DNA of 64,000 bases from Enoplolaimus lenunculus (Eukaryota > Nematoda > Enoplea > Enoplida > Thoracostomopsidae), in assembly GCA_030248215.1 (NCBI GenBank), contig JASANG010001627.1, positions 62,001-126,000 of the forward strand, in the 5' to 3' direction. Position 1 is the stretch's first letter. Every line of letters begins with the position of its first letter. The translations under genes and the position numbers were made by a program. This document shows, piece by piece, positions 12,537-24,300 of the stretch. The notes under the pieces were generated by a model that worked only from the letters and a program-made list of their open reading frames with translations, had not been told where the DNA came from and did not search any database.

Positions 12537-12548
12537 GTCAGTATCAGG

Positions 12549-12805
12549 CAGGGTGCAACAAAGCCACTTGTACGCAGAATATAAGCCATTGATGGTGGAT
12601 TTCCCTTCAGTCGATGATGAAAATCTAAAATACACCAAATAAAATAAATACCTATGTTCGACTAAGGTTATTTCACAAATAATAGAGCAATAAAATAAGA
12701 TTAAAATGAAATTTTTGGTTAAATGCATTTTTCACTTTGCGGTTCCGGTTCCGGTAAAATTTTCAAATTCCGGTTCCGGTAAATTGTAATTCCGGTTGCA
12801 CCCTG
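12549..12805. mobile_element. non-autonomous hAT-like element, CAGGGTGCAA family, perfect TSD
   Basis: A 257-bp element begins CAGGGTGCAA and ends TTGCACCCTG. It is flanked by perfect 8-bp direct repeats GTATCAGG (12541-12548 and 12806-12813). An 8-bp duplication with CAGGG-type termini is the signature of hAT transposons. The interior carries CCGGTTCCGG words and no ORF. The internal 'aagccattgatggtggatt' block is shared with copies at 26985 and 28792. The CCGG block seen near the left end of those copies is missing here, so this is an internal-deletion form. Confidence 0.85.
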
Positions 12806-12930
12806 GTATCAGGATATATTGCTATGTATACATATATGCTCGTTTTGTATCTCGTAGAAATAAATACATAGCTTTGAGTAGTATAGCATTACTTTAATAA
12901 TGGTAAATCAGTAAATATCACGTACGTAAT

Positions 12931-13250
12931 CAGGGATGGGTGATCTCGGTCAATTTTTGGTCATCACGGAAAAAAATTGAAATTTTCAAAATGAACAAAT
13001 TCAAAGCTTTTTTTCGTATTTTTGTGTTTTTTGTAGTTTTTGTATTTTACATAGTTTTTCGTGTTTTTTTCAGAATATCTACTTGTAATTATTGCGTAAC
13101 TATCAAATGTCATAATTTCACAGAAAAATTTTATTCATCAGCCATCACATACTTCAACAATACAGTCATATATTTGCTAAATCCTCGATTTCTAGTCTCG
13201 GTTCCAAACCACGGAGACTCAAAAAAGCAAGACCGAGACTCCCATTCCTG
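12931..13250. mobile_element. non-autonomous hAT-like element, CAGGGATGGG family
   Basis: A 320-bp element begins CAGGGATGGGTGATCTCGG and ends GACTCCCATTCCTG. Flanks are TACGTAAT on the left (12923-12930) and CACGTAAT on the right (13251-13258), a 7/8 match as expected of a duplicated hAT target. The interior is AT-rich, and TCTCGGTTCC is present near the right end. No coding capacity. Confidence 0.8.
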
Positions 13251-13608
13251 CACGTAATTGCTATTTGTGCCTAAATAGGAATTATAAGCTACAATCATAG
13301 CCATGATTCCATTTATCATTTTCAATTTTGATCAAACCAACTCGCTGATATTCAGCAAAATTTATGCTTGCATGTCCGTAAAGTTTTAATAAGCTTTCAT
13401 TTATCCAGTTCATCTTCAATGGAAGTTTTCAGCGCCATCACGTAGATAACAACAGGACCTTTATGCGTCTACCGTCAAACAGAGCACACGTTGGTTGCAA
13501 TACTCGATTCATATTTCATTACTAAAATAATTGCGACTGATGTTATGTTGAATTAGCACTGATCGTATAGCGAACTGTGATTTTTCATTAATCAAAGGTC
13601 ATAAAGAG

Positions 13609-13977
13609 GAGGGATGGGCAATCTCGGTTAAAAACCGAGACCGACACTTGACGGCCAAACCGGCCAAGAAAAGTCTCGGTCAATTTTTGGTCATCACAGA
13701 AAAAATTAAAATTGCGTAACTATGAAATTTCATAATTTCACAGAAAAATTTATTCACCAGCCATCACTTACTTCAACAATGTAGTCATACATTTGCTGAA
13801 TCCTCGATTTCTAGTCTCGGTTCGAAATCGCCGAGACTCAAAAAAGCGAGACCGAGACCGAGACCTGCCAAATACAGAGACTTAGCGAGATCGAGACCAA
13901 GACGTTACAAATACCGAGACTTAGCGAGACTGATACCGAGACCGAGATCGAGACCTAGACCTAGACTCTCATTCCTG
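13609..13977. mobile_element. older copy of the CAGGGATGGG hAT-like family
   Basis: Opens GAGGGATGGGCAATCTCGG and closes CTCTCATTCCTG. Its interior matches 12931-13250, with an expanded run of 'accgagac' repeats on the right. The flanking octamers ATAAAGAG and ATAGAAAC match only 5/8, so it is older. Confidence 0.65.
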
Positions 13978-15118
13978 ATAGAAACTGTTAAAAACTACTT
14001 TTATGTTAAAAATATCAATTAATTTGCGCAATAGTTTTAGCGTTTACGACAATGCCTGGCAAAGTTTTCGCCGTATATTTATATATTCTATGAAGACTTT
14101 GGTAAATGCTGTATTAGCTTTTTTGTGAAAGTGTACTTGGCTAGGACGAAATAAGACGTCCGTTTGCGGTAATTACCTTATTTTCTATTTGCTCACGTGA
14201 TTTTCTAAACCAAAGCAAAGACACTTTCAAATTGTAACACGCCTGACTGATAAATTCGACTCGCGAGATAGCAACGCTGTTTCGCGCGGATTTCATGGTA
14301 CCGACATATTTCTGAGTAACAAGTGCAGTCAGAAGTGTGATTTTGGCATTTGTAATCTGCCGTTTTTACTCTGTATAAATTCGGAATAGTAAATGAGAAT
14401 AGAGAGCCAAGCCTTAATGTGTTTTGCTGCGAAAGATCTTGCTGTGAAGACGCTTGCTGTAACTGCACTAAACATAGCTGGTTTGACGACTTTGCATTAG
14501 TTGCTGTTCTGTTATATAGATTATTTTTATTACGATTATTGCAGATGGTTTATATTATATTTTAGTAGGCTTTCTGATTCCGCGTCAACTTTTCCAATAT
14601 TAATCACAGCGCATTACGCATAGGGGGAGCATGCTTAGGGTGTACTGGAAGAAAGCAGTAGGAGCGGTTTGCAGTATTATATTTGTTGGAATGCTGTTTC
14701 CTATATACCCGCTAAATTTTTCATGTTGACTTTATTCTCACAGTAGGCCGGTTAGAAGTTCCTAGAAAGACGATAAAACATAGATATTGACAGATTTCCA
14801 GAAGTTTATACCAACTGCATGTCCGAGAATTTATAAACACTTGTTCGCTTTTATGGCGTGCAAAAAATTAAAAAGGTAACGCTCTCCAAAATATAATCCT
14901 GGCTACTCCCCAGGCATTAGCACAGTGTACTTTCTTCATTGTAGTTTTGTTTAACGGGTGTATATACACTAGCCGCTTGATAAATATATCACGAAATGAA
15001 CACTGTGCGCAAGCTGACATGACGGCGTTTTTGGGACCATTGGGCAGGCACTGGGACTAACCACTTAGTTTCAAGATTTTTTTGTTATCCGATATGGCAT
15101 TAAATTGCACACAGCAAT
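13978..15118. other. intergenic, no gene recognised
   Basis: An 87-codon minus-strand ORF at 14205-14468 has no recognisable family features. Otherwise nothing could be supported. Confidence 0.35.
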
Positions 15119-15352
15119 GCGACCTGTCCACGTACGGCCTCCTGCTGAAAGAGTCTTTGGACAGTTTGTTTTGTTATCCTATCAGTTATGCTGGCCGGTG
15201 GTCTGAAAAAAAGAAACCAGGTTTTGAAGTTGCATTGCGACCTATCCACGTGCGGCTTCCTGCTGTTAGCAGTTTTAAGCAGGTTCTTTTGCTGTGCTAT
15301 CAGTTATGCAACCCGTTGACCTGAAAAAAGAAGCCAGATTTTGAAGTGGCAT
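15119..15352. repeat. two-copy tandem repeat, about 118 bp unit
   Basis: Unit 1 starts 'gcgacctgtccacgtacgg' at 15119 and unit 2 'gcgacctatccacgtgcgg' at 15237. Both continue to 'tatcagttatg' and 'ctgaaaaaa' in the same order. The copies are roughly 80 percent alike by eye. A plus-strand ORF spans the repeat but has no known motif. Confidence 0.7.
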
Positions 15353-15685
15353 GACATTCGTGCTTCGGAACAGCTGCGCTGTTAGATTAGAGACCTCAAG
15401 CATGCCATGCTTCTATTCGCTACTGACAATGCAATGCAACTGAAGATATTCGTGCCAGGAACCACCACACCGCACATGGCAAGACTTTGCTTCGCCGAAT
15501 TGTCAACACCTTTCTGGTGGCACCGCTGTCAACTTCAGTTTGAGTGTGTCTATTCAACGATGTCTCATTAATACTCATATTTGTCGATTCCGCATGGGCA
15601 AAACTGTTAATAAGCTAATTGCAATCATAACAAAAGTCCAGAGTTACAAAGCGTGTGACGTGTCTTTTATTGCCACTATATGAAC

Positions 15686-16640
15686 CAGGGTTGTTTTTTT
15701 CCGGAAAAAAATTATGACCGGAAAAAAATGATTTTTTTTCATTTTTTTCCGAAAAAGGAAAAAAATGGAAAAAATTTATTCTGTGTCTGTAGCCGGCGTT
15801 TGTCCAAAAATGTTTGCATTTGGAAACTTTGTGCTTGTTTGAGCTTCTGATGACATCCCCTGATCATTCCATGCCCAAATCTGAAATTTTAAAAAATTCA
15901 ATTTTCAAGGCCAATAGTTGATTCAGCCCCTTGGAGCCCAAATTTTTTTTGATAAGTTACATCGTTTATAATTTGTATAATTTTTCGACAAAAAAATTTT
16001 GAGTCCAGTAGCGGAATTTTGGACCTTAAAATTCGAATTTTTGAAAAATTTAAGTTTTGGCGTGGAATAATCGGAGGAAGTCATCAGAACATTATAAACT
16101 CATGAGTGGAGCGAGCTAAACAAACCACACTTGTTTTTTGTAAGTATATCTTAAATCCCAGGACACTTTTGGGTTGTTTCTGACATCAAAGCCTCTCAAT
16201 TACTGCAACCTCTCGAGCAAAGCGTAATTCAAGCTGGACGTATTCTTGTATTAAATCATACGGTAAAAGCAAGCTTTCAATTTTGAGCGCCTTAACTTTG
16301 GCCCCACTGTCGACGAAACCTGGTGAGGGAACCGAACAAAATGCATATGTGGTTTTACATTGAATCTCTTGGCATAGCATCAATTCTGAAATCCATTTAT
16401 ATATTCATATGCTGCAATTTTCGCTCTTTTCAGACATACGATGGGTTCTGGTGGACATATACACACGGTCACTTTAATGTATTGCATGTAAATTAGTTGC
16501 ATGTCACCTAAAAACGTCATTTTATACCATATTTAGTCGCAAATTATTGTTAAGAATCGTTTAATATTTTTCCATTTTTCCACCCCCCTCGGAAAATGGA
16601 AAAACCGTTTTTTTCAAGTTTTTTTCGGCCAACAACCCTG
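15686..16640. mobile_element. non-autonomous hAT-like element, CAGGGTTGTT family, perfect TSD
   Basis: A 955-bp element with termini CAGGGTTGTT and AACAACCCTG. It is flanked by perfect 8-bp direct repeats ATATGAAC (15678-15685 and 16641-16648). Runs of T/A with CCGG lie just inside both ends. No transposase reading frame was recognised. It sits inside a minus-strand reading frame (see 16641-17005). Confidence 0.88.
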
Positions 16641-17005
16641 ATATGAACAAATCTACGGCAACGATGTGGAGCTAACATCGCTGCATGCTCAGTGCCCTGA
16701 ACAAAGTCATAAAGATGCTTAAGTGTATGAAAGTCAGTGGCATGAGAAGAAACGTTAAACACATCCGGCGGTAAAAAAGAGCCAACTCTATGCCAGACCT
16801 CGAAACGAACAACGATCACATTGTTAATTTCGAACAAGCGGACTGCTTGAGATTTCCGGTAGAAGAATCCAACTTCGATGGATTCACACAAGATGAGGAT
16901 GGAAGTAGCAGATGCGGCGAAAGGTGGTTGAGATAATAGGCGTCCTGACGTGATCGGTTGCTTAAATATACGGTTTGTATGGTGGACAAATTTGGCTAGA
17001 AACAC
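16641..17005 (-). pseudogene. unrecognised minus-strand reading frame interrupted by a hAT-like element
   Basis: About 120 residues are open on the minus strand, with the words RFEVWHRVGSFLPPDVF and TDFHTLKHLYDFVQGTE. The base composition is more gene-like than its surroundings. A splice-acceptor-like AATTCCAG precedes the frame near 17000. The element at 15686-16640 is inserted within the frame. Setting the element and one target copy aside, the frame would continue a short way to HIVAIKDTSHAL and a stop near 15647. I do not recognise the family. It may be an exon of a host gene, an old gene fragment or chance. Confidence 0.3.
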
Positions 17006-17371
17006 TGGAATTGGAACAATTAGTGTGTGAAATGTATTTGTAAATGTTTAATTTTCAAAAATATAGTTGTCACGCCCAAACGTATTGGCAGTGTTGGAGC
17101 CGCTCCGCACACCAGGAAGACTCCAGTTTATATAATTTTCGTGTATTATATTTTTGTACGCGTAAATTGATTATGCCTTTACGATCTTACTTACGCTTGT
17201 TGTTTACTTACTTGTAACGTTTAAAAACATTACCCAAACCAGAAGTTGCAACATTTTTCAACTTAATTTGACCATGTTTTAGGTGAGGACACCGGGTGGA
17301 TGCTAAAACCTTCCGAAATTACCCCGCTTTTAAAATTTTTATGGTCCGCCCCAGCATATTGTACTATATAT
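17006..17371. other. intergenic, nothing recognised
   Basis: No gene or RNA was recognised. The missing first exon of the plus-strand gene starting at 18361 could lie here or farther left. Confidence 0.35.
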
Positions 17372-17759
17372 CAGGGTGCAGCCGGAATTCCGGTTCCGGT
17401 ACTGAAATCCGTTTTTGTCACTATCCGGTTCCGGTAAGAAATCCGGTATTTTTCACCGGAAGTTTCCGGTATTTTTGGTATTGAAAATTTTTTCTCTTTC
17501 GAAAATTTAAGAAAAATTGGCATATTATTCTAACTTATTTATCTAAAATTGTCCGAGCGTGTTTTGCCAGAATTTTCTATTTGTGCCATACTCCATAATT
17601 TATCATATGTTTCCCCCTACTGCATTTGTTTCAGGATTTTGGCCTAAATGGTGTGTTTACAGCATTAAAAGCGATTAAATAGGGTTTAGAAATGAATTTT
17701 TTTGGTAATAATTTTTTTGTTTTCCGGTTCCGGTATTTTATAATTCCGGTTGCACCCTG
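17372..17759. mobile_element. non-autonomous hAT-like element, CAGGGTGCA family
   Basis: A 388-bp element begins CAGGGTGCAGCCGGAATTCCGG and ends AATTCCGGTTGCACCCTG. Flanks are CTATATAT and ATATATAT, a 7/8 match. It contains repeated CCGGTTCCGGTA words at both ends and an AT-rich centre, with no ORF of note. Confidence 0.8.
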
Positions 17760-18360
17760 ATATATATACAAGCACATTATTGATTTATATGTTTACAAGA
17801 TTGTGGATTACTAGTAGTAAAATTCTATTTTATTCGTTTTCTAGTTTTTTGTGTTTTCTAGTAAGTGTGTGACAATATGGTTCTGAGTATAAACAGCGTA
17901 TCTGGAACAGTAGTTTGCAAAAAACCGGAAGTACAAGCGGTACCGTAGAGCCATGTGTCGGCGTGAGGCATAAGTATACCAGGCCCGTTCCTGTATCCAA
18001 TTTTTGACCCATAGGTCGAGTCAAAATTATCTGTTGAAAGGCTTCTTGCTCTCATGAAGATTGTGTTAAATTAAATCTGGGTAACTCTATATATAAAAGA
18101 CAACCATGTATATATAGAGGATTACTACATACGTATTATTTTTATTTCTGCTTTCTTATGGATCGAAATAGCGTTCCGCAAACTTTGGTCTAATGTTGAT
18201 TAACCCAGACACGGCACTAAGACCGACCAGTTCCAATGTTGGAATTTAAGTGAACAATAAAATAAGAAGCGAAAAGGCAATAAGAGGGGAAGATCAAAAT
18301 TTGGAGTACTTGTGAAACGAACAATGTAACGAAAGATCCGTAACGTATGCTTCGATTCAG
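17760..18360. other. region upstream of the first recognised ZNF318-like exon
   Basis: The reading frame of the exon at 18361 stays open back to 18316 without an ATG, so at least one earlier exon must exist. I could not identify it. Short opposite-strand ORFs here look like noise. Confidence 0.4.
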
Positions 18361-21300
18361 GATGAAGACGATGATGATTTGGGTGCGTTGCTTGAACGTT
18401 TAGCCGGATATTCGAATTCGGTCGAAGCTGCGAATAGTCCACAAGACGGTAGTGCTAAGGTCCCACCGGCTGTAGCAGCAACGGCTACAGTAGTCCAGAG
18501 CACGAAGGACATATCAGGAGTTGTAGATCGGCCTGCAAATGACGCTAGAGGTACTGCGTATCTGTTTTTGAGTGCAAAACCTATCATCAGCTGCTTAAAA
18601 GGTTTTCATACAAACGTACAGTGGCATCTGCTGATCTTTAAATCGACGCAAATATTGGTTGGTTCAAATGCGAAAAATGTTCAATTTCTATCTGTATCAC
18701 TCTTTGGTGCTAAGTTACAGGCCTTATTACCAACAGGTGATAGATGCTTTGAACATATATGCGAAGATGCTTTAATTGGAGTTATATGTATGTAGCTGTT
18801 ATACAATTTCAGTAGTCTGCCTGCATACATGATGCGCTTTTCAAACACAGCACTTTATTTAAAAATAAGAACAGAGTTAAATTTAGAAACAACTACATTA
18901 TTGATATTGTGTTATAGGAGGCCGCTCGCAATTGCAGTCAAACATAGAAGATGACTTAACTGGTTTTGGAGCTTTTGAGTCTCAACGCGAAGCCAAATTT
19001 CGAGAACTTGAAGCAAAGTTTAGTTTTCGTAAAGAAGCAAAAAAAGGTAATAATCAGTAATTGCTAATTCTGCCCGTACGTAATTAAATATGTTGTTAAC
19101 TTGATGGTCTTGATGGTTTGAAAACAAGCTAATTTATTGTTGTTTCCCAATTAACGATGCCAATTTAATACACGTTAATATCGGCGGTTCAGATATGTAT
19201 TAGACCTGGATCCTTCTTGCGAGGTTCGGTCCGACGTACTGGAGGAACAAGAATACAAACATTTTTAAGTGACTTCAGAATAACTTTTGTGGAACCTAAA
19301 GATTAATTTTTTACACGATGGTTTAGTGTGATTAACACCCTTTTGTTTCGGTTTCTGTTCGGATTCCGGTTTGCAAATAGGTTTCGGTGGAATCCATCTA
19401 CCTACATATGTAGTTAATTTATTGAATTTAGTGTTGCCTTTTTCAGCGAGCATTGAAACCGAAACTGCTGATCCAATCATCCAGCAACAGGATATCAAAC
19501 AAGAAGTTGTTGATATATCGGAAGAAGATGAAAGTGCAAATAGGGCGAGCTTGAACGCAGGAATACAGGGCAGCGATGTGGCCACTGTAGCACGGTTGCC
19601 TCAAGAAACGGAGGCCGCTAAAGGCCCATCAGCAGAAACAGTTATGCCTTCGCCTAATCAGCACGAAAAACTACGAGCCGCATTGGGTAAGTTTGAGTAC
19701 TAACGAAGGGAAATCATGACGGGAAACCAGCATGGGCGGGGATAACTGGTTCCGGATTGTTGTACATTTTTGATATTGGATTAAACTTTTGCGGTGAAGA
19801 AATTTTTGAAAGTACCTCATTTAAGCAGTATACGTAGATTTTGAAATTTGGAAGGGTTGATGGACTATTATTTATGCGTAGTAGTGTGCAAACCAGGGAG
19901 CAACCGGGATTCCGGTTTCGGATTATGAAAATCTAGAATACAGCAGATAAAGTTAATACCTATCTCCAACTAGCGTTATTTCACGAATAATATTGCAAAA
20001 AAAGTGAATTTTTTGGTGGCATGTATTTTTCATCTTCCGGTTCCGTTTCCAGTAAGTTTTTTAAATTCCGGTTCCTGCAAATTCCAATTTTGGTTGCACT
20101 CTGATGTAATTCCGATGTTGACTAGTTTCGACCGCGATGTATATAACGTTTTATTCCATGTGTGATAAAACAGCTTATGAACTAGATTAAGCGTAACCCT
20201 ACATATTAGCATATAGGCCTTCAAGTTTTTCAAGTCCAGCGGTGTCTATTCCTTCTATAATTGACATATGCCAATACCGAAATAGTAGGCAGGAAATGGT
20301 TTAGGTGAGAAACTCAATCATGGTGGCCGGAATTTTTCTAAAATAATTTGTTTCAGAGCGAATGAATACGATTGCAAAAGCAATTCGACGGCATGAAAAT
20401 TCTTCTCGTAACGAAGTAGGCCAAAAAGATGAAAATGATAATGCTCTTGCATCCACAACGGAACCAATTCAAAGGCTAGAACGGCAGAACTATAACGTAG
20501 AATGCACTCGCAGTAATTTATCGGGACAGCAGTTAGGAGTGCATCTCAATGACCGTAGTAGTGATGTAGCCACTGGTAGACTCCCGGTGCCTCAACCACA
20601 ATCGCATAGCGGACACTCACTAGCCCCGTTTTCGACTATAAGCTTTAGTGGGCCTCAAATCCCGCCGCCTGCATTTAGCACTGTGCCAACGCCAGGATGG
20701 ATTCCACACCCAGCTGGACATTCCGCACCCATGCCTTCACTTACAATGCCTAGCGGTGCTCTAGGGTTTTCTCCTAGCGGGTCATCAGGCCCCCTGGCTC
20801 CTGTGGGCGGACGGTTTATGCCTCAACCTGGAATTCATAGTATGCCGCCCCCTCGTTTTCAATCAACTGTTCATGAAAGCAGCAGTGCTATGGCACAGCA
20901 GGTACATGGAGGTCATTCTACAGGTGGCAGTAGATTTCGAGACGCCCCTCCGCCAGGGTTGGATCCTAGTGATAAGTTGTCGTACGAGGGGGCTTGTCAT
21001 CCGGTTGTCGCACCCCCTCCTCCGTTTAGTCACGGGGCAGTTGCGAACGGCAGCAATAGCAGCGAACAATGGTTGCGCCAGCAAGAAGCGTTCGTACGTG
21101 AACTTCAGCAACGCACAAATGTACGGATGTCGCAGGATGATAGACCCCCTGGAATCCATGATTTGGCACGTGGAGCACCGATTCATCAACACGATGGAGG
21201 CGGACCGTATAGAAATTTAGGACTGCACGGCGGGGTACCGGTGCCAAGTTTTGTAGAAGAAGGTAAGTTGTATCTACGGATTGTATGAAGAAAAATGTTG

Positions 21301-24300
21301 TTTTAGAACCTTTCCCTATACTACAATTTTTAGTTTATCCTACGTTGTCCATATTCTCTAGTGTGTAACACCGATCACAGAATTGTTGTTGCATATATCA
21401 TTTAAGTTTCGAAGCAAGAAAAATACTAAGTTTTGAAATTTAGCCCTTTCTTTGCGTAAAGACCTGTTGCTAGTTAGAAGTATGATTATATGCATTTTTG
21501 ATGATTTTGGCAATGCGAGGCTATGGTATATATTGATATGCAGCTTAGATTGTAGTAGCGCACAACGGTATATACTTTATATTCTTGTAATTTTAGATGA
21601 TACAGGCGATCGATCTGCAAAACTAAGTGGCAAGCGTTGCCGTGACCAAATTGGTGGAAATGGGTAAGTAGTTTTAAATATGCAGTAGGATACCACACGG
21701 TGACAGACGGCAACGGGCGGTGCCGAACGACAAGTACAACAATGCCACTTTAAAAAGCGTTTCGGCAAAACTAAACAAAATACTAAGAATTAATTTCGAA
21801 CCTGCATTCAAACTCCACTATGTAATCGCAGTAATGTTTGGGTATTTTTGGACCACATCATTTTTGTTGTATTGTGATTCGGCAATATTAGTTGCTTCAA
21901 TTTGTATTTCATGGCGGAACACTTTATTCAGCGCATTTGCAATGATAGAAACATATTTTTGAGTTTAGAGATTCATTGAGCAAACATCAGCGATGTGGAG
22001 ATGACCTGTCACAACAAGGATTGCAGTCTCAACTTCCTGGCACTGATACAACTGACAACAAAACGCGAGGGCCAAGCTCAGTAGCTACTGCAGCGGCTGT
22101 TGCTCAAGTTGGCGGCTACGCGTCAAAGAAAGAATTTATTCAACGCGAAAAAGATAAATTGCTCGAAATCCGCAACAAACTATTGGCTGATGCCCGGGCA
22201 AAGCATGCTGCTGTAGCGAATAAGAAAGGAAAGTATGAGGTAAGGCATGATCGGTATAAGAGAGTGGTTCAAAAGTTATATAGCCTCCGAATACAATAAG
22301 GTTTAGTTTCTTATTTTGAATACGTTTTTAATTCGAGGCAGACATATGTGTTTCAGCCAGGTGCGGTGTCTCGAAATTGGTATTTTGTTTTCGATATAAA
22401 AATTAAAGCCTTATTCAAACGTGGAAATTTTTGGCTACGAAAGTTTCATCTATGAGTTTTGTAGAAAGAGCAATCTCAAAACTTGCAGCCACAAGTTGTT
22501 GTTGTATCTACGATTTCTCGCAGCAAACGCTTGCACATACGAACAGAAATTTAATCCTTTTTTGTATAGAGTAATAGATTGCGCTACGAGCAACTAATTG
22601 CACGCTATACAGGTGCAAGAAGTAGACATTGCACTGTGTTCAAAAAATAATACATGTTTGTACATGTGGTGCATATACTGTATGCAGTGTACTATGAGCA
22701 AATAATTGCACCCGATTCACACACTCGAACACCACGTCATTATCTTATTACGTAAACTTTTTCGATATGGAAATAAGCTTGGTTTGGGATCGATAATACC
22801 GGACATGGGCAGTTTTAAATTGTGTATATAACCTATTAATTTGCATAATACTTATCTGGAAATTCTTACCAACTTAATTAATATAATTTTTTTATGGAAT
22901 TTTTAACGCTGTTAACCCTAAAACTCCAAAGACGCAATAATACTTTTACGTCGAAGTATGTCTATTTCTACATCATTACTTCCATAACTTACAGCATTTT
23001 AATACGTGTATGCTTACTGAATATGTTCGAAAATTTTTGAGCATTATCTCACACTTCGGGTTAAATAAACTAAATTTTTTAATAGATCTTTTAACATGGT
23101 TTCAACTATCCCCAATGCCTAACCAGTCATGAATGCAGCAATTAATAACCAGCGGCACGGTAACCTGGTTGTGACATTGTCTCAGGAAAGTTGCTGAGGG
23201 GGCAGCACAGAATACTTTCAGCAAGGAACAACACAATGATTGTTTAATATCAAACATATCTAACTTAAAATTTTGTGCAGTACCTAACCAGCTACTACCG
23301 AACGCACTGTCTAATCTATAAGCACCCAGAATCTCTAACCTGTATTTAAGCCAGCACACAACAATAAACATTTTTAACACATAAAACAACTTAGGCACTA
23401 TCTGTCAAGCAAAAGAACATGTTTATTTAATTACATGTAATTACTGTGCCAAACACTATATAGTCGAAAAAAATCTTCTACGTTTGGAATTATAGAACAT
23501 ATAAACGCGGTGAAACACTGAAACGGTAGGAGTAGGACGATTAGTATACATTTTAATAACGGAATTTGTAAAAACTTTTGTGTGAAAGTTCTTCAAAGAA
23601 TTGACAAGAAAAATAGGAAATCGACATCCGCAAAGAAAAAGAGAGTTTTTGAATTCGTACACTTGAAATACGCCTATGGTTCGAATGAACGACTTCTAAA
23701 TTCAAAGTTTAATGGCGATACGTATGGAAATTGTAGATATACTCGCAAGAATAAAAAACGAATTAAGAAGAATATACATAACAAAATTTTCAGTCGAGTT
23801 AAAACAGGACGTAGTATGCTTTCTCCCAAACTGTTTAATGTTGTTAAATTTGAAAATGTGGCAAATTTGGGAATGTTTTAAAAACAATGATTTTAAAAAG
23901 AAATATCTAAAATTTTAGAAATTAAGAAATTGTTCAAGATATATTACCATGTAGAGTAGTGGTTAGAAATAAAAGTAAAACCTCAAAAAAGCCATTTATA
24001 ATTTTAATTATGAAAATGATGCTACTGGCAAAGTGAAGTAAAAAATTGTTCAATTTTAGTAATGGTACGGATTGTTGGCCAAAAAATTTAGATTATTTTA
24101 AAACCCTTCTACATGTTCAAATTTTCATCTACATACCGGTCTAAAATTTGCAATTGTAAAGATAGTATTGCTATTTTTTGCAAACGTTCAAGTATATACA
24201 GTCAACCTTCGTGAATATGCTTTACTTCTAAGGTTATCAATGTTTGCTATGTAAGTGTAGTCACGGGCGATTTGCAGTTTTACAATGACAATTGTGATTA

